This document shows, one piece after another, positions 33,859 through 43,130 of a stretch of 64,000 nucleotides of DNA. Positions within the stretch are counted from its first letter, which is position 1; the number at the start of each line of letters is the position of its first letter. Source of the stretch: Methanosarcina barkeri str. Wiesmoor (GTDB lineage Archaea > Halobacteriota > Methanosarcinia > Methanosarcinales > Methanosarcinaceae); contig NZ_CP009526.1 of NCBI RefSeq assembly GCF_000969985.1, positions 4,464,001 to 4,528,000 on the forward strand, written 5' to 3'. The position numbers were made by a program, and so were the translations under genes. The notes beneath the pieces were generated by a model. That model worked only from the letters and a program-made list of their open reading frames with translations, did not search any database and was not told the origin of the DNA.

Positions 33859-34668
33859 ACATTATGCAAGGAAACTAAATATAAAAATCCTTCTCTAATG
33901 TCTGCCGAAATCAAATTTGTGAGTTAAAATTATTATCCATATCCCAAATGCCAAATTTCTAAAATAATTAATTCCTTAATAGGCAAAATTGAAATATACA
34001 GTAATTTTCTCTTAAATCGCATCCAAACAGTTTTTTACCTCATTAATATAAAAAATCCAGCCAACATATTTATATATAAATAACTGTTACCCATCGAACA
34101 ACTATATTATATTTATAAATAGATATTATAATAAATATATAGTTTCTTATGAAAAATATATTTTAATTGTAGGTGCAAACAGTGTTAAATAAGTTTCTGT
34201 GTGTGATACAGAAAACATACATTATTTTTTTCTCAAATAAACGAGAAAGTTAATAAATTTTCCATTTTATAAAAACTAATAGCATAAAAACCACATCAAG
34301 AATGCTTATTAATATAAAATTAGTAATTATATTTTAAAAAATGAATTCAAAAATTCATTAGTTACAATCGGAATCTTTATATTATATTGAAAAGAGTAGA
34401 ATTTTTTTATTTATATAAATATGAAATTTTGCTTGTTTTTACCTGCGCAATCTGTCTTATAAAATTGATTATATATTATATAGTCATATAATAATATTTT
34501 AAAAGCCTACATATTTCGAAAGGTTTATGAATGATCCTCTCTAATCAAAAAATTAACGCGCGTCATAATCATATTTCTTTGTAATGATATGGCAGACGAT
34601 TTTAAAAAAATGTACAGCGTTTTTTGAATCCACCTTATTACATGTAATAATACAAAGGAGGAAAATGA
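33859..34668. promoter_or_regulatory. Long AT-rich upstream region of the mtr operon
   Basis: 810 bp without coding potential before mtrE. It is exceptionally AT-rich (34080-34500), with many possible TATA boxes such as TATTATATAGTCATATAATA near 34473. A palindrome TTACATGTAA lies at 34637-34646, and AGGAGG at 34656-34661 is the mtrE ribosome site. A second GCGCGTCATAATCAT stretch at 34558-34572 breaks the AT richness. Length suggests a long leader or several promoters for this highly expressed operon. Confidence 0.55.
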
Positions 34669-35577
34669 ATGGAACCACTCATAAGCATGGGAGTGCTTGC
34701 ACTTATTGGAGTGGCTGCGACCATTGCAGGTGCCTCAGAGGACCTGGAATCTGATATCGGTTCGCAGAGTAACCCTAACTCTCAGGTGCAGTTAGCTCCC
34801 CAAATGATGTTTCCCCACAGAATATTTAACAAAGCGATATCGGGAGAACCACCATCAAATGCATTAATGTGTTCGATTGGTGCAGCCGTTGCAACAGTAT
34901 TAATAAGTGAGTTTACCATGTCCCCACTCTTTGCACTGGTATTTGGTTCACTTATTGCAGCATGCGTGCACGCTACTTTTGCGGTAACTTCTACAATGGG
35001 CAGATGTGCCAGTCAGAGTCGGTTCAAGCAGCCGATTTATCTTGATATGATAAGAAGTCACATCACACCAATTATGGGATATGCGTTCATAACAACCTTC
35101 TGTATTCTAGTGGTATCATACTTGATGACCGTTGTACTCGGGCATCCCTTCCCGCTAACTATGCTGGCTTTTATATGGGGTATCACGATAGGTGCAATTG
35201 GATCGTCAACAGGCGACGTTCACTACGGTGCAGAACGTGAGTTCCAGCAGTTTGAATTCGGTTCAGGTCTGAACGCTTCAAACTCAGGAAACATTGTAAG
35301 ATATGCCGAATCCGGCCTTAGGGATGGGTTCGATAACTCCTGGTTCTGTGCCAAGTTCGGAGGTCCTGTCACAGGGCTTGCTTTTGGTATGACTGTATTC
35401 CTTGGAAGCTGGATAACCACTATTTTTGATCCTGCAAAAGGCCTGGGATGGCTCTCTGTTATTGCAGGCATTGTTATTGTCTTTATTTTAATTATCTGGA
35501 ACTGGAAGATGGAAGTTTATGCCCGCAAAGCATATGGGCCTTATAAAGAAGATAAGACTGAGGAGGCTTCAGCATGA
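34669..35577 (+). CDS. mtrE: Tetrahydromethanopterin S-methyltransferase subunit E
   Basis: Integral membrane subunit (302 aa) of the sodium-pumping methyl-H4SPT:coenzyme M methyltransferase. About seven membrane segments; polar loop DLESDIGSQSNPNSQVQLAP after the first helix, and STGDVHYGAEREFQQFEFG between central helices are typical. MtrE, MtrD and MtrC form the membrane core, and MtrE is thought to carry the sodium path. First gene of mtrEDCBAFGH; ATG chosen because AGGAGG is 7 bases upstream; stop overlaps mtrD. Confidence 0.97.
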   Translation: MEPLISMGVLALIGVAATIAGASEDLESDIGSQSNPNSQVQLAPQMMFPHRIFNKAISGEPPSNALMCSIGAAVATVLISEFTMSPLFALVFGSLIAACVHATFAVTSTMGRCASQSRFKQPIYLDMIRSHITPIMGYAFITTFCILVVSYLMTVVLGHPFPLTMLAFIWGITIGAIGSSTGDVHYGAEREFQQFEFGSGLNASNSGNIVRYAESGLRDGFDNSWFCAKFGGPVTGLAFGMTVFLGSWITTIFDPAKGLGWLSVIAGIVIVFILIIWNWKMEVYARKAYGPYKEDKTEEASA

Positions 35578-36326
35578 TTGACGCTATCTTAGGAAATATC
35601 ATCTGGATGGCTCTTATCACAATAGGCGGCGTTTTGATTTCCTGGAGTGTCCACTTCGTGCCTGTGGGCGGTGCACCTGCAGCTATGGCTCAGGCAACTG
35701 GTATTGGTACCGGTACAGTGCAGCTGGCAGCAGGTGCCGGTCTGACAGGGCTTGTTAGTGCAGGCTTTATGATGAACGTAACAGATAACCTTCCGCTGAT
35801 TCTCGCATCAGGCTCAGTGGGAGCAATGATCATGATCGCTGTGACCATGATTGTCGGTAGCATTGTCTACGTCTATGGTGTGGGTGTTGTACCTTCTTCC
35901 GCAAAAGTAAAGGTTGACCCAATTACAAAGTACAGGCAGGACCTTTATGTATCTCAGGGTACTGAAGGGCACGGGCTTCCGACAGTAAGTTATGTGAGTG
36001 GAATTATAGGCGGTGGCCTTGGTGGAATAGGAGGGTCCCTTGTTTACTATTCACTCATAGAAGTGGGCATGAGTGCAGGCCTGGAAGCGGTCGGAGTTAC
36101 CAATTCAGTCACAGGACATGAGCTTGTAGCAGTTGCAGCAATATTTGCAATAGGCATTTTCTTCGTGAACGCTGTAATTCCATCCTATAACATAGGAGGT
36201 ACAATTGAAGGGTTCCACGATCCAAAATTCAAAAAATGGCCAAAAGCGGTAGTTTCTTCTCTCGTAGCATCAATAATGTGTGCTATCGTGGCGGTAGTTG
36301 CAATCGCACAGCTCGGAGGTATTTAA
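35574..36326 (+). CDS. mtrD: Tetrahydromethanopterin S-methyltransferase subunit D
   Basis: Membrane subunit of 250 aa with about six helices rich in Gly and Ala (for example GTVQLAAGAGLTGLVSAGFM). A conserved polar stretch, SSAKVKVDPITKYRQDLYVS, lies on the cytoplasmic side. Overlaps mtrE by 4 bases and is followed by mtrC after one base, so translation is coupled. Confidence 0.97.
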   Translation: MIDAILGNIIWMALITIGGVLISWSVHFVPVGGAPAAMAQATGIGTGTVQLAAGAGLTGLVSAGFMMNVTDNLPLILASGSVGAMIMIAVTMIVGSIVYVYGVGVVPSSAKVKVDPITKYRQDLYVSQGTEGHGLPTVSYVSGIIGGGLGGIGGSLVYYSLIEVGMSAGLEAVGVTNSVTGHELVAVAAIFAIGIFFVNAVIPSYNIGGTIEGFHDPKFKKWPKAVVSSLVASIMCAIVAVVAIAQLGGI

Positions 36327-36327
36327 A

Positions 36328-37131
36328 ATGTCTGCAGGTGGAGCAGGAGGAGAAGCAAAGGGAGGCTATCCTCCACAAACAATAATGGCTTTAGGTATCG
36401 TCGGCGGTCTTGTCGGGATTTACCTTGGTAACTTCGCACCTCCAGCATATTCCTTCTTTGGAGGTCTTGGAGCGATCTGTGCAACTGTCTGGGGTGCTGA
36501 TGCGGTTCGCCGTGTAGCAAGCTATGGACTTGGTACAGGTGTCCCATCAATCGGTATGCTTGCCCTTGGTATGGGTATTCTAGCAGCTCTCTTCGGGCTT
36601 TCAGTAGGAGGCACTGCAGGGCCTATAGTAGCCATCGTTGTAGCAGCAATTATAGGTGGCGTTATTGGTGCCCTTGCAAACAAAGTAATCGGAATGGGCA
36701 TCCCCATAATGGAAAAGGCAATGGTAGAGATTTCATGTGCAGGCACCCTTGTAATCCTCGGGCTGAGCGTTGTTATTGCCGGATCCTTTGATTTTGCTTC
36801 AGTTGTCCAATACGTCGTTGCAAACGGATACATTGCACTGATCTTTATAATAGGTGGTATGGGAATCCTTCACCCCTTCAACGCTAGCTTGGGACCTGAT
36901 GAGAAACAGGACAGAACCCTTATGCTTGCTGTTGAAAAAGGAGCAATTGCATTAATAATTGCAGGCTTTGCCTCTTCACTCCATGAAGGATTAATGGCTG
37001 CTGGCTTAAACATGCTTATAGGCATTATCATCTGGTATGTCGCTTTCAGCAAGCACTATGCACTTATTAAGAGAGATGCATACGCAGTGGTTGGAAGTGG
37101 TATGCTGCCTAGTTCGGAGGAACTACAATGA
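36328..37131 (+). CDS. mtrC: Tetrahydromethanopterin S-methyltransferase subunit C
   Basis: Membrane subunit of 267 aa beginning [19 protein letters not shown]. The open frame continues 30 bp upstream into mtrD, but GGAGG 8 bases before the chosen ATG decides the start. About seven Gly/Ala-rich helices plus a loop [20 protein letters not shown]. Overlaps mtrB by 4 bases. Confidence 0.97.
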
Positions 37132-37454
37132 GCATGATTAGAATAGCTCCCGAGTTAAATTTAGTTATGGATCCGGAAACAGGAACCATAACACAAGAAC
37201 GGAAAGACTCGATTCAGTATTCCATGGAGCCCGTATTTGAGAGAGTGGACAAACTGGATGCAATTGCAGACGACCTGGTGAATTCCCTTTCACCCAGCAA
37301 TCCGCTCCTTAATTCCTGGCCAGGCCGTGAGAACACCTCCTATATGGCAGGATTTTATGGAAACACTTTCTACGGAGTCATTATAGGGCTTGCCTTCAGC
37401 GGGCTACTGGCCCTTGTCATATACATAGCAAGTTTGATGAGAGGGGTGGTGTAA
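37128..37454 (+). CDS. mtrB: Tetrahydromethanopterin S-methyltransferase subunit B
   Basis: Small subunit of 108 aa: soluble N-terminal part ([20 protein letters not shown]) and a single C-terminal membrane helix ([20 protein letters not shown]). It is one of the single-helix subunits that surround the membrane core with MtrA, F and G. Confidence 0.97.
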
Positions 37455-37455
37455 A

Positions 37456-38178
37456 ATGGCAGATAAGAAAGAACCAGCCCCAGGATGGCCTATCCTGAAA
37501 GGAGAATATGAAGTAGGCGATGTCAAGAACTGTGTACTGGTAATTACCTGCGGGTCACACCTTCCCGGACAACCAATTCTTGATGCAGGAGCAGCCGTTA
37601 CCGGATCATGTAAGACCGAAAATCTCGGTATTGAAAAGGTAGTTGCTCACATTATCTCGAACCCTAACATCAGGTACCTGCTTGTGACTGGCTCTGAAGT
37701 TAAAGGGCACATTACCGGGCAGTCAGTGATGAGCCTGCACGCAAACGGTGTAAAAGATAACAGGATTTCAGGGGCATTGGGTGCAATTCCATATGTGGAA
37801 AACCTGAATGAAGACGCAATTGCTCGTTTCCAGGAACAGGTTGATGTTGTCAACCTTCTTGATACTGAGGATATGGGTGCCATCACCTCCAAAGTGAAAG
37901 AACTCGCCTCAAAAGACCCGGGTGCTTTTGATGCAGAACCTATGATCGTGGAGATCAGTGAAGAAGGCGAAGAAGAAGAAGAGGGCGGTGCTGTCAGGCC
38001 TGTCTCTGGGGAAATTGCAGTTATCCGCAGCAGACTGAAGGCAATTGAAGCCCGCATGATGGACATAGGAAACTTGAACAAGTTCCACTCAGGAGTTCAC
38101 GCAGGAAAGATCGAAGGTGCCATGATAGGGTTGACAGTAACCATATCCCTGCTTGGGTTATTACTGCTAGGGAGGTAA
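37456..38178 (+). CDS. mtrA: Tetrahydromethanopterin S-methyltransferase subunit A (corrinoid protein)
   Basis: Corrinoid-bearing subunit of 240 aa. The cobamide accepts a methyl group from methyl-H4SPT (via MtrH) and passes it to coenzyme M, and the accompanying change in cobalt coordination drives sodium export. H85 in [12 protein letters not shown] is the expected lower-ligand histidine. An acidic linker ([11 protein letters not shown]) leads to a C-terminal membrane helix ([20 protein letters not shown]). It follows mtrB after one base. Confidence 0.97.
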   Translation: MADKKEPAPGWPILKGEYEVGDVKNCVLVITCGSHLPGQPILDAGAAVTGSCKTENLGIEKVVAHIISNPNIRYLLVTGSEVKGHITGQSVMSLHANGVKDNRISGALGAIPYVENLNEDAIARFQEQVDVVNLLDTEDMGAITSKVKELASKDPGAFDAEPMIVEISEEGEEEEEGGAVRPVSGEIAVIRSRLKAIEARMMDIGNLNKFHSGVHAGKIEGAMIGLTVTISLLGLLLLGR

Positions 38179-38399
38179 TGAAAGTGGCAGAAGAATACGA
38201 TAAAGGCGTCCCAATGATGCTTGCCCCTCAGATGGGCGCAATTGATGCTACTGTTGAGAGTATTCGATATAGAGCACAGTTGATTGCAAGAAACCAGAAG
38301 CTGGATTCCGGGGTTGCAGCTACCGGAATGATAGGCTTTGCAGCAGGTTTCCTCTTTTCGCTGCTGATGGTCATTGTACTCCCGTTATTGTTCTGGTGA
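38178..38399 (+). CDS. mtrF: Tetrahydromethanopterin S-methyltransferase subunit F
   Basis: Small subunit, 71-73 aa, resembling the C-terminal part of MtrA: soluble helix ([20 protein letters not shown]) and one membrane helix ([17 protein letters not shown]). An ATG overlaps the mtrA stop by one base; a GTG two codons later has GGAGG at better spacing (9 bases), giving VAEEYDKG as the likely true N-terminus. Confidence 0.95.
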   Translation: MKVAEEYDKGVPMMLAPQMGAIDATVESIRYRAQLIARNQKLDSGVAATGMIGFAAGFLFSLLMVIVLPLLFW

Positions 38400-38412
38400 G
38401 AGGTGAAATAAC

Positions 38413-38631
38413 ATGGATGGAAAAGCACCAGCAGCATTTGTAGAGCCAGGTGAATTTAACGAAGTAATGAAAAGGCTCGATAAGATAGATGAAAAGATTG
38501 AGTTTGTCAACAGTGAAGTTGCACAAAAAATCGGAAAGAAAGTAGGAAGGGATATTGGAATTCTGTACGGCGGATTTATTGGCCTGCTGCTCTTCCTGAT
38601 ATATACCGTGGTATCATCAATGTTCATGTAA
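38413..38631 (+). CDS. mtrG: Tetrahydromethanopterin S-methyltransferase subunit G
   Basis: Small subunit, 72 aa: a charged helix (VMKRLDKIDEKIEFVNSEVA) with heptad character that could form a coiled coil with other single-helix subunits, then a membrane helix (LYGGFIGLLLFLIYTVVSSM). AGAGGTG lies upstream of the ATG. Confidence 0.96.
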   Translation: MDGKAPAAFVEPGEFNEVMKRLDKIDEKIEFVNSEVAQKIGKKVGRDIGILYGGFIGLLLFLIYTVVSSMFM

Positions 38632-38644
38632 GTGAGGGATCAAA

Positions 38645-39595
38645 ATGTTCAAGTTTGACAAGAAACAGGAAGTTTTTGAAATCGGTGGAGTTAAATTCGG
38701 CGGACAGCCGGGTGAATTCCCAACCGTGTTAGTCAGTACTATGTTCTATGCAAGGCACAAGATTGTGACTGATGAAGACAAGGGTATCTTCGACAGGGCT
38801 GCTGCAGAAACCCTCTGGAACACCCAGGTCTCACTGAGCGATGCCACTGGAAACCCCTACGTAAATCAGATTGTAGGAGAAACCCCCGAATCAATCAAGC
38901 GCTATATTGACTGGTTCGTTGAGATTGACGACAGGACTCCTTTCCTGATTGACTCCTCAGCCGGAAATGTGCGTGCAGCCGCCGCGCAGTACTGTACTGA
39001 AATCGGTGTTGCAGATAGGGCAATCCACAACTCGATTAACGCAAGTATTGAGCAGGAGGAAATTGATGTCCTCACAGAAAGCGATGTAGAAGCTGCAATC
39101 GTCCTTGCTTTCAACGCAACCGACCCGACCGTAAAAGGAAAGATGGACATTCTTGAAGTCGGTGGTTCTGGATTAACAAAAGGAATGCTTCAGATCTCAG
39201 AGGAATGTGGAATTAAGTATCCATTAATCGACGTCGCTGCAATGCCTCTTGGCGCAGGTTCCGGCCCTACTATCCGCTCGATACCCACAATGAAAGCAAA
39301 ATTCGGGCTGCCAATCGGCGGTGGATACCACAACATGGCCTCAGCATGGGACTGGCTCCGCAAGTTCAAGAAGACCCAGCCTGACGCCAAGGCAATCTAC
39401 ATGCCTGCAGACATTGGTACCAATCTGGTAGCACAGATTGCAGGCTCTGACTACCTCCTTTACGGGCCTATCGAGAATGTCAACCAGATTTTCCCAGCAG
39501 TTGCAATGGTAGACATCATGCTTGGAGAAACTGCAAAGGATCTTGGTGTCGAGATCGCAGATCTGGAAAACCACCCGGTAACCAAGCTGACATAA
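38645..39595 (+). CDS. mtrH: Tetrahydromethanopterin S-methyltransferase subunit H
   Basis: Soluble TIM-barrel methyltransferase of 316 aa that moves the methyl group from methyl-tetrahydrosarcinapterin to the corrinoid of MtrA. It starts MFKFDKKQEVFEIGGVKFGG and keeps family blocks TPFLIDSSAGNVRAAAAQYC, RAIHNSINASIEQEEIDVL and DIGTNLVAQIAGSDYLLYGP. Last gene of the operon, followed by a hairpin and T-run. Confidence 0.97.
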   Translation: MFKFDKKQEVFEIGGVKFGGQPGEFPTVLVSTMFYARHKIVTDEDKGIFDRAAAETLWNTQVSLSDATGNPYVNQIVGETPESIKRYIDWFVEIDDRTPFLIDSSAGNVRAAAAQYCTEIGVADRAIHNSINASIEQEEIDVLTESDVEAAIVLAFNATDPTVKGKMDILEVGGSGLTKGMLQISEECGIKYPLIDVAAMPLGAGSGPTIRSIPTMKAKFGLPIGGGYHNMASAWDWLRKFKKTQPDAKAIYMPADIGTNLVAQIAGSDYLLYGPIENVNQIFPAVAMVDIMLGETAKDLGVEIADLENHPVTKLT

Positions 39596-39631
39596 ATAAA
39601 AAGGAGAAAATTACAGAGAGTCTCAGGACTC

Positions 39632-39664
39632 AAAAGCAGAGGAAATTTTCCTTTGCTTTTTTTT
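39632..39664 (+). terminator. Terminator of the mtr operon
   Basis: AAAGCAGAGGAAA pairs with TTTCCTTTGCTTT in a near-perfect stem, followed by an eight-base T-run and further T-rich DNA. It lies about 40 bp after the mtrH stop. Confidence 0.75.
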
Positions 39665-39819
39665 CTTTTAAAAAGTTGTAGTTTTTTTAGCTAATTCAGG
39701 TTCTTATTCTTGATCTTTTGGTTTTTGCTGTCCCTGTGCTTTCTGCCTTTATTCTCTATACAACTTTATGAATATTTTTGTTTTGATTATTTATTTTTAG
39801 GATACTCTGCCTGTCTACT

Positions 39820-40604
39820 GTGAACTACATCTCCCTTAATTCTTCGCCTTTCGGGCCAGTTTCGAAGGAAAAGCTTCCTGGTTCATTCCTTTCTCTTTTG
39901 AGAACAAGTCCCCAGGCCCTTCCCCGCGTTCTGCAGGTGTCAAATAACTATAAGATTTTGATCCTGAAGTGAGAATTTTTTGATATTGATTGCAGCATTA
40001 ATGTCCTTATCATGTTTTGTTTTACAATCAGGACATTCCAATTCTCTAGCATCAAGAGTCAGATTAGAGTTATAATACCCACAAACATTACAAAGTTTAG
40101 ATGAGAGTTCAAACTGTCCAATTTTCAGGATAGTTTTACAAGACTCTTTTCAAAATCTACTGTATAATGTTGTGGCATTTGACATGATTGAACAGGATTT
40201 TTCTTAGATTTAAACCTGGGAAATCCGTTCTTTTCCCTGAAAAACCTGGTAAAAGCTGATTCTACATTGACTAAACATGCCAGCAAAGTTTGAGAATTAG
40301 CTTCTTTCAACCAGGCATTAGCAGGTTTTACTTCATGAACTAAAATTCGTTGTAAGTCAAACCGTGAGATGGATTTATTTTATTGTTCATAAGTTTTAAT
40401 CTTCTGTTCTAAAGCCCAATTATAGACAAATCTACAAGCTCCAAAATGAACTTTTATAAGTCTTTTCTGATCTTTGTTGGGGTAGACTTGGCATTTATAG
40501 GCTTTTAACATCCGAGAGTAATAGGGTTTAAAAAAAATAATTTTTGTTAAAGAATATTGAACTTGACAGCTTTCATCCCCCACCCGCCACCTGCCGATTC
40601 TCAA
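39820..40604 (-). mobile_element. IS605-type element remnant (copy 1)
   Basis: The left part (39820-39939) matches the non-coding end region of the second remnant at 45536-45632, including GTCCCCAGGC and GCAGGTGT. The rest is a broken tnpB. The 40560-40620 stretch with CCACCCGCCACCTGCCGATTCTC may be the other element end. No tnpA is attached. Confidence 0.65.
39940..40511 (-). pseudogene. tnpB: Internally deleted tnpB
   Basis: The N-terminal 43 residues (MLKAYKCQVYPNKDQKRLIK then CRFVYNWALEQKIKTYEQ) are those of TnpB, the RNA-guided nuclease of IS605-type elements. A stop follows, then the frame resumes to [10 protein letters not shown], stop. It then jumps to [20 protein letters not shown], the C-terminal zinc finger, and [20 protein letters not shown] with the last RuvC Asp. 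About half the protein, including the first two RuvC catalytic motifs, is missing. The same junction occurs in copy 2. Inactive as a nuclease. Confidence 0.82.
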
Positions 40605-41623
40605 TGGAAGCTGGCGAGGAAGAGGACTTCACGCATTAGAGTTAAAACACTTCTTTTGTCTACTTTTGAATATAATCTCCAGATGAACCTGAATAATAGA
40701 ATACTTTGATAAGCCAGAGAAATAATACCAAGTGATGAAAAATATGAATTTAAGGGAAAAAAGGGTGATATAGATGATTATAACGAAAAAGATGATAATA
40801 TTAAAAAAGGTTCTGTCATTCTCCAGGAGAAAAGTCCCTGGCTGGCTAAATAATTCCATCTGAACCTGCCAGGTACTTATGAATCCACTCCCAAACTCGC
40901 TTTTTGGGACTGTTATCGCCTCTGAAGATTGTGAGTTTTCAGGAAAATTGCAATAACCTGTGAGTTTTTACCCTACGCTTAAGCAGGAGCTATACAATCT
41001 ACTCAGACACTCACGGTTTTTGAACATGTCAACCTATGCCCTCGAAATTAAATTAGGATAGATAATCGAAGATTAAGTAAACTATAAGGATAGGGTGAAA
41101 TCAATAATGCGATCTTCCAGGTTATAGCAGTCCGACTTACATCTCAATATTTTTAATTTACATATTGTACACTCTCTTAACATATATATATAAAGAGTTG
41201 TGAACCGATGTCATTCATTTCTGGTCATTTGTCAAGCTTTAGTTTAACATTCTAAGAAAAACTTAATTAAGCTTCGAAAATAGGGCAGCGTACAAAAAAA
41301 TATACATCCAGGTAATTTAACGGAATTCATAAGGATACCAATATTGTATTATATTTTAAAATGAAATGGGACTTTGGATGTAACACCTTTTAATTCTAAT
41401 CATCAAAGAGTAGTAATAAATAGAAAGATTTAATATTCGGTAGCACTTACCAGTACCATAAATAGAGATTTAAATAAGAACTTTTAGGATTCACAGTGTA
41501 CTTCTTTAGAAAAAATGTTTTTCTATAATATCTAACCGGAAACCACAAAAAGTCCTGATCTTACGGGCATCAAAACGGATCATAGCATAAATAGCCAGGA
41601 AACCGGATCTATCGGGTGGAAAT
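40605..41623. other. Long spacer without recognisable genes
   Basis: About 1 kb. A 76-codon minus-strand frame at 40629-40859 is hydrophobic and Phe/Ile-rich, but reads like AT-rich noise. A TATA-like CATATATATATAAAGAG occurs at 41179-41195, far upstream of the next gene. I see no structured repeat here and no RNA gene that I recognise. Confidence 0.4.
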
Positions 41624-42736
41624 ATGCTGATCAGAAAGAACATTTCCCTGGATGATAAATACCTTAAAAAGTTACAGCCCTTTCTGGATGCCAATAATGG
41701 GAATTTGAGTGCTGCAGTTAGGGATACCATTGAAGTTGCGGATACAGCTCTTTTATATCATAAAAGTATTGATGAAGCAATTCGATTTTTAAAAGAAACA
41801 CCTGCAAAAGAAGAATTAAACGAAACAATCCAGAACGGAGAAAATATCGTTATAAATAAAACGATGCTTGAATGGCTGTTTAGGTGTACCAGGGGCAGGC
41901 TTACGGATGAAGAACTCGTTAATGAGCTTATCAATCCATTTGAGATTCAGGATATGAAACAACTCGAAGGCTACCTTAACAAGGTTTCCAGAAGCTATCA
42001 ATGGGTAATTCGAACTTCAATAAAGTGCGAAGATATTAATAATCCTGAATCCGCACTGGTACTTATTTCCAACTCGACTGTATACAGTAGAGACTTTTTT
42101 GCCCAACTGGTAGCTCATTTCCTTTCAAAATGGAAACAGCTTGACGTTGAGCATGTTTTCAGGAGATCAAACTCGACCCAGATTTCTTTCAAAAGAAACA
42201 CCTCTATCTCATCAAACGAGATCATGCCCGGAATCCGGAAGCATTTTGGATATCTTGATGTTTTATGTAAGGAGTTAGACGACAATACTGAATTTTGGAC
42301 TCAGCTCATGTATACTTATAATGCTGAGAGGTTCAATCTAGTGACTCTTCAGCGGAGTCAGTTTGAAGTTTTTGCAACTGGAGAAGTACCAAACCCGACA
42401 AAAACCCTTGAGCGCCTTTGCAAGCAATCGGTAAGTGATATGACTCTTCCGGACTTGCTGGTTCATTTTAGAAAAATGTACCTTTCAACTCAGCTTGTCA
42501 AAAATATAGAAATCTTCCTAGAACCTGGAAACGAATCAGTAACCATTTTCCACGACTTCAAAAATGAAATGGTTATTCGTAATCTTGTAAAGTATTTTTC
42601 AAATATATTCAGAGAAAACGGCACGCCTTTTGAGACATTTTCATATTCAAGCATGATTGTATTTCGGTTTTTCCAGGAGCGGGAACCTGACGGTTCAGAT
42701 TTATATTTGGTGGAATCAATGGAAGAGCACGAATAA
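41624..42736 (+). CDS. Hypothetical protein with N-terminal ribbon-helix-helix-like segment
   Basis: Protein of 370 aa, unrecognised beyond the N-terminus. Residues 1-42 (MLIRKNISLDDKYLKKLQPF, then GNLSAAVRDTIEVAD) look like a ribbon-helix-helix DNA-binding unit: a short strand followed by two helices with the conserved NLSAAVRD-type turn. Residues 85-370 form an alpha/beta domain with blocks LISNSTVYSRDFFAQLVAHF and VTIFHDFKNEMVIRNLVKYF that suggest two similar halves. It could be a regulator with a sensor domain, present in Methanosarcina as a lineage-specific family. GGGTGG precedes the ATG. Single gene with long flanking spacers. Confidence 0.7.
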   Translation: MLIRKNISLDDKYLKKLQPFLDANNGNLSAAVRDTIEVADTALLYHKSIDEAIRFLKETPAKEELNETIQNGENIVINKTMLEWLFRCTRGRLTDEELVNELINPFEIQDMKQLEGYLNKVSRSYQWVIRTSIKCEDINNPESALVLISNSTVYSRDFFAQLVAHFLSKWKQLDVEHVFRRSNSTQISFKRNTSISSNEIMPGIRKHFGYLDVLCKELDDNTEFWTQLMYTYNAERFNLVTLQRSQFEVFATGEVPNPTKTLERLCKQSVSDMTLPDLLVHFRKMYLSTQLVKNIEIFLEPGNESVTIFHDFKNEMVIRNLVKYFSNIFRENGTPFETFSYSSMIVFRFFQEREPDGSDLYLVESMEEHE

Positions 42737-43001
42737 CCCGACTATAATAACCTGGCCTTAACAGCCGACCCTAATAACTCGAAAAAGTTCAAAGGTCTAC
42801 TAGAGTTCAAAAATCTATTGGCCAGAACCAGAAAACGGATATAATATTTAAATGACTAGATTGAAAAACTAAGGGGATATTATTAAAGAGTAAAATAAAG
42901 GGGTAAAATTAAAAGGTAAAACTTTAGCCTGTAGATTAAAGTTCCCATAGAAGCTTCAGGCACTGAAGCCTATAATTTCTGACGCTTAGTGCACGCAACG
43001 A

Positions 43002-43094
43002 AATAACCTATGCAACTTATACTTTCTTGCAACTTTGATTGACGACTTTGATAGTGGAAATCAAAATGCCCAATCGGGATATGCATAGGTTATT
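43002..43094. repeat. Small inverted-repeat element (93 bp)
   Basis: AATAACCTATGCA and TGCATAGGTTATT are perfect 13-bp inverted repeats 67 bp apart. The DNA between is non-coding. One arm with minor changes occurs alone at 15463-15479. Remaining spacer 42737-43001 holds no gene; 42955-42970 has a CAGGCACTGAAGCCTATA turn that could be a weak terminator. Confidence 0.6.
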
Positions 43095-43130
43095 CTGTGA
43101 CGGAACCTTATGGTTTAAACCTTGTTTTAG

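Noticed and set aside
40629-40859. 76-codon Phe/Ile-rich minus-strand frame
   Set aside because: No family resemblance; composition is what AT-rich DNA gives by chance.
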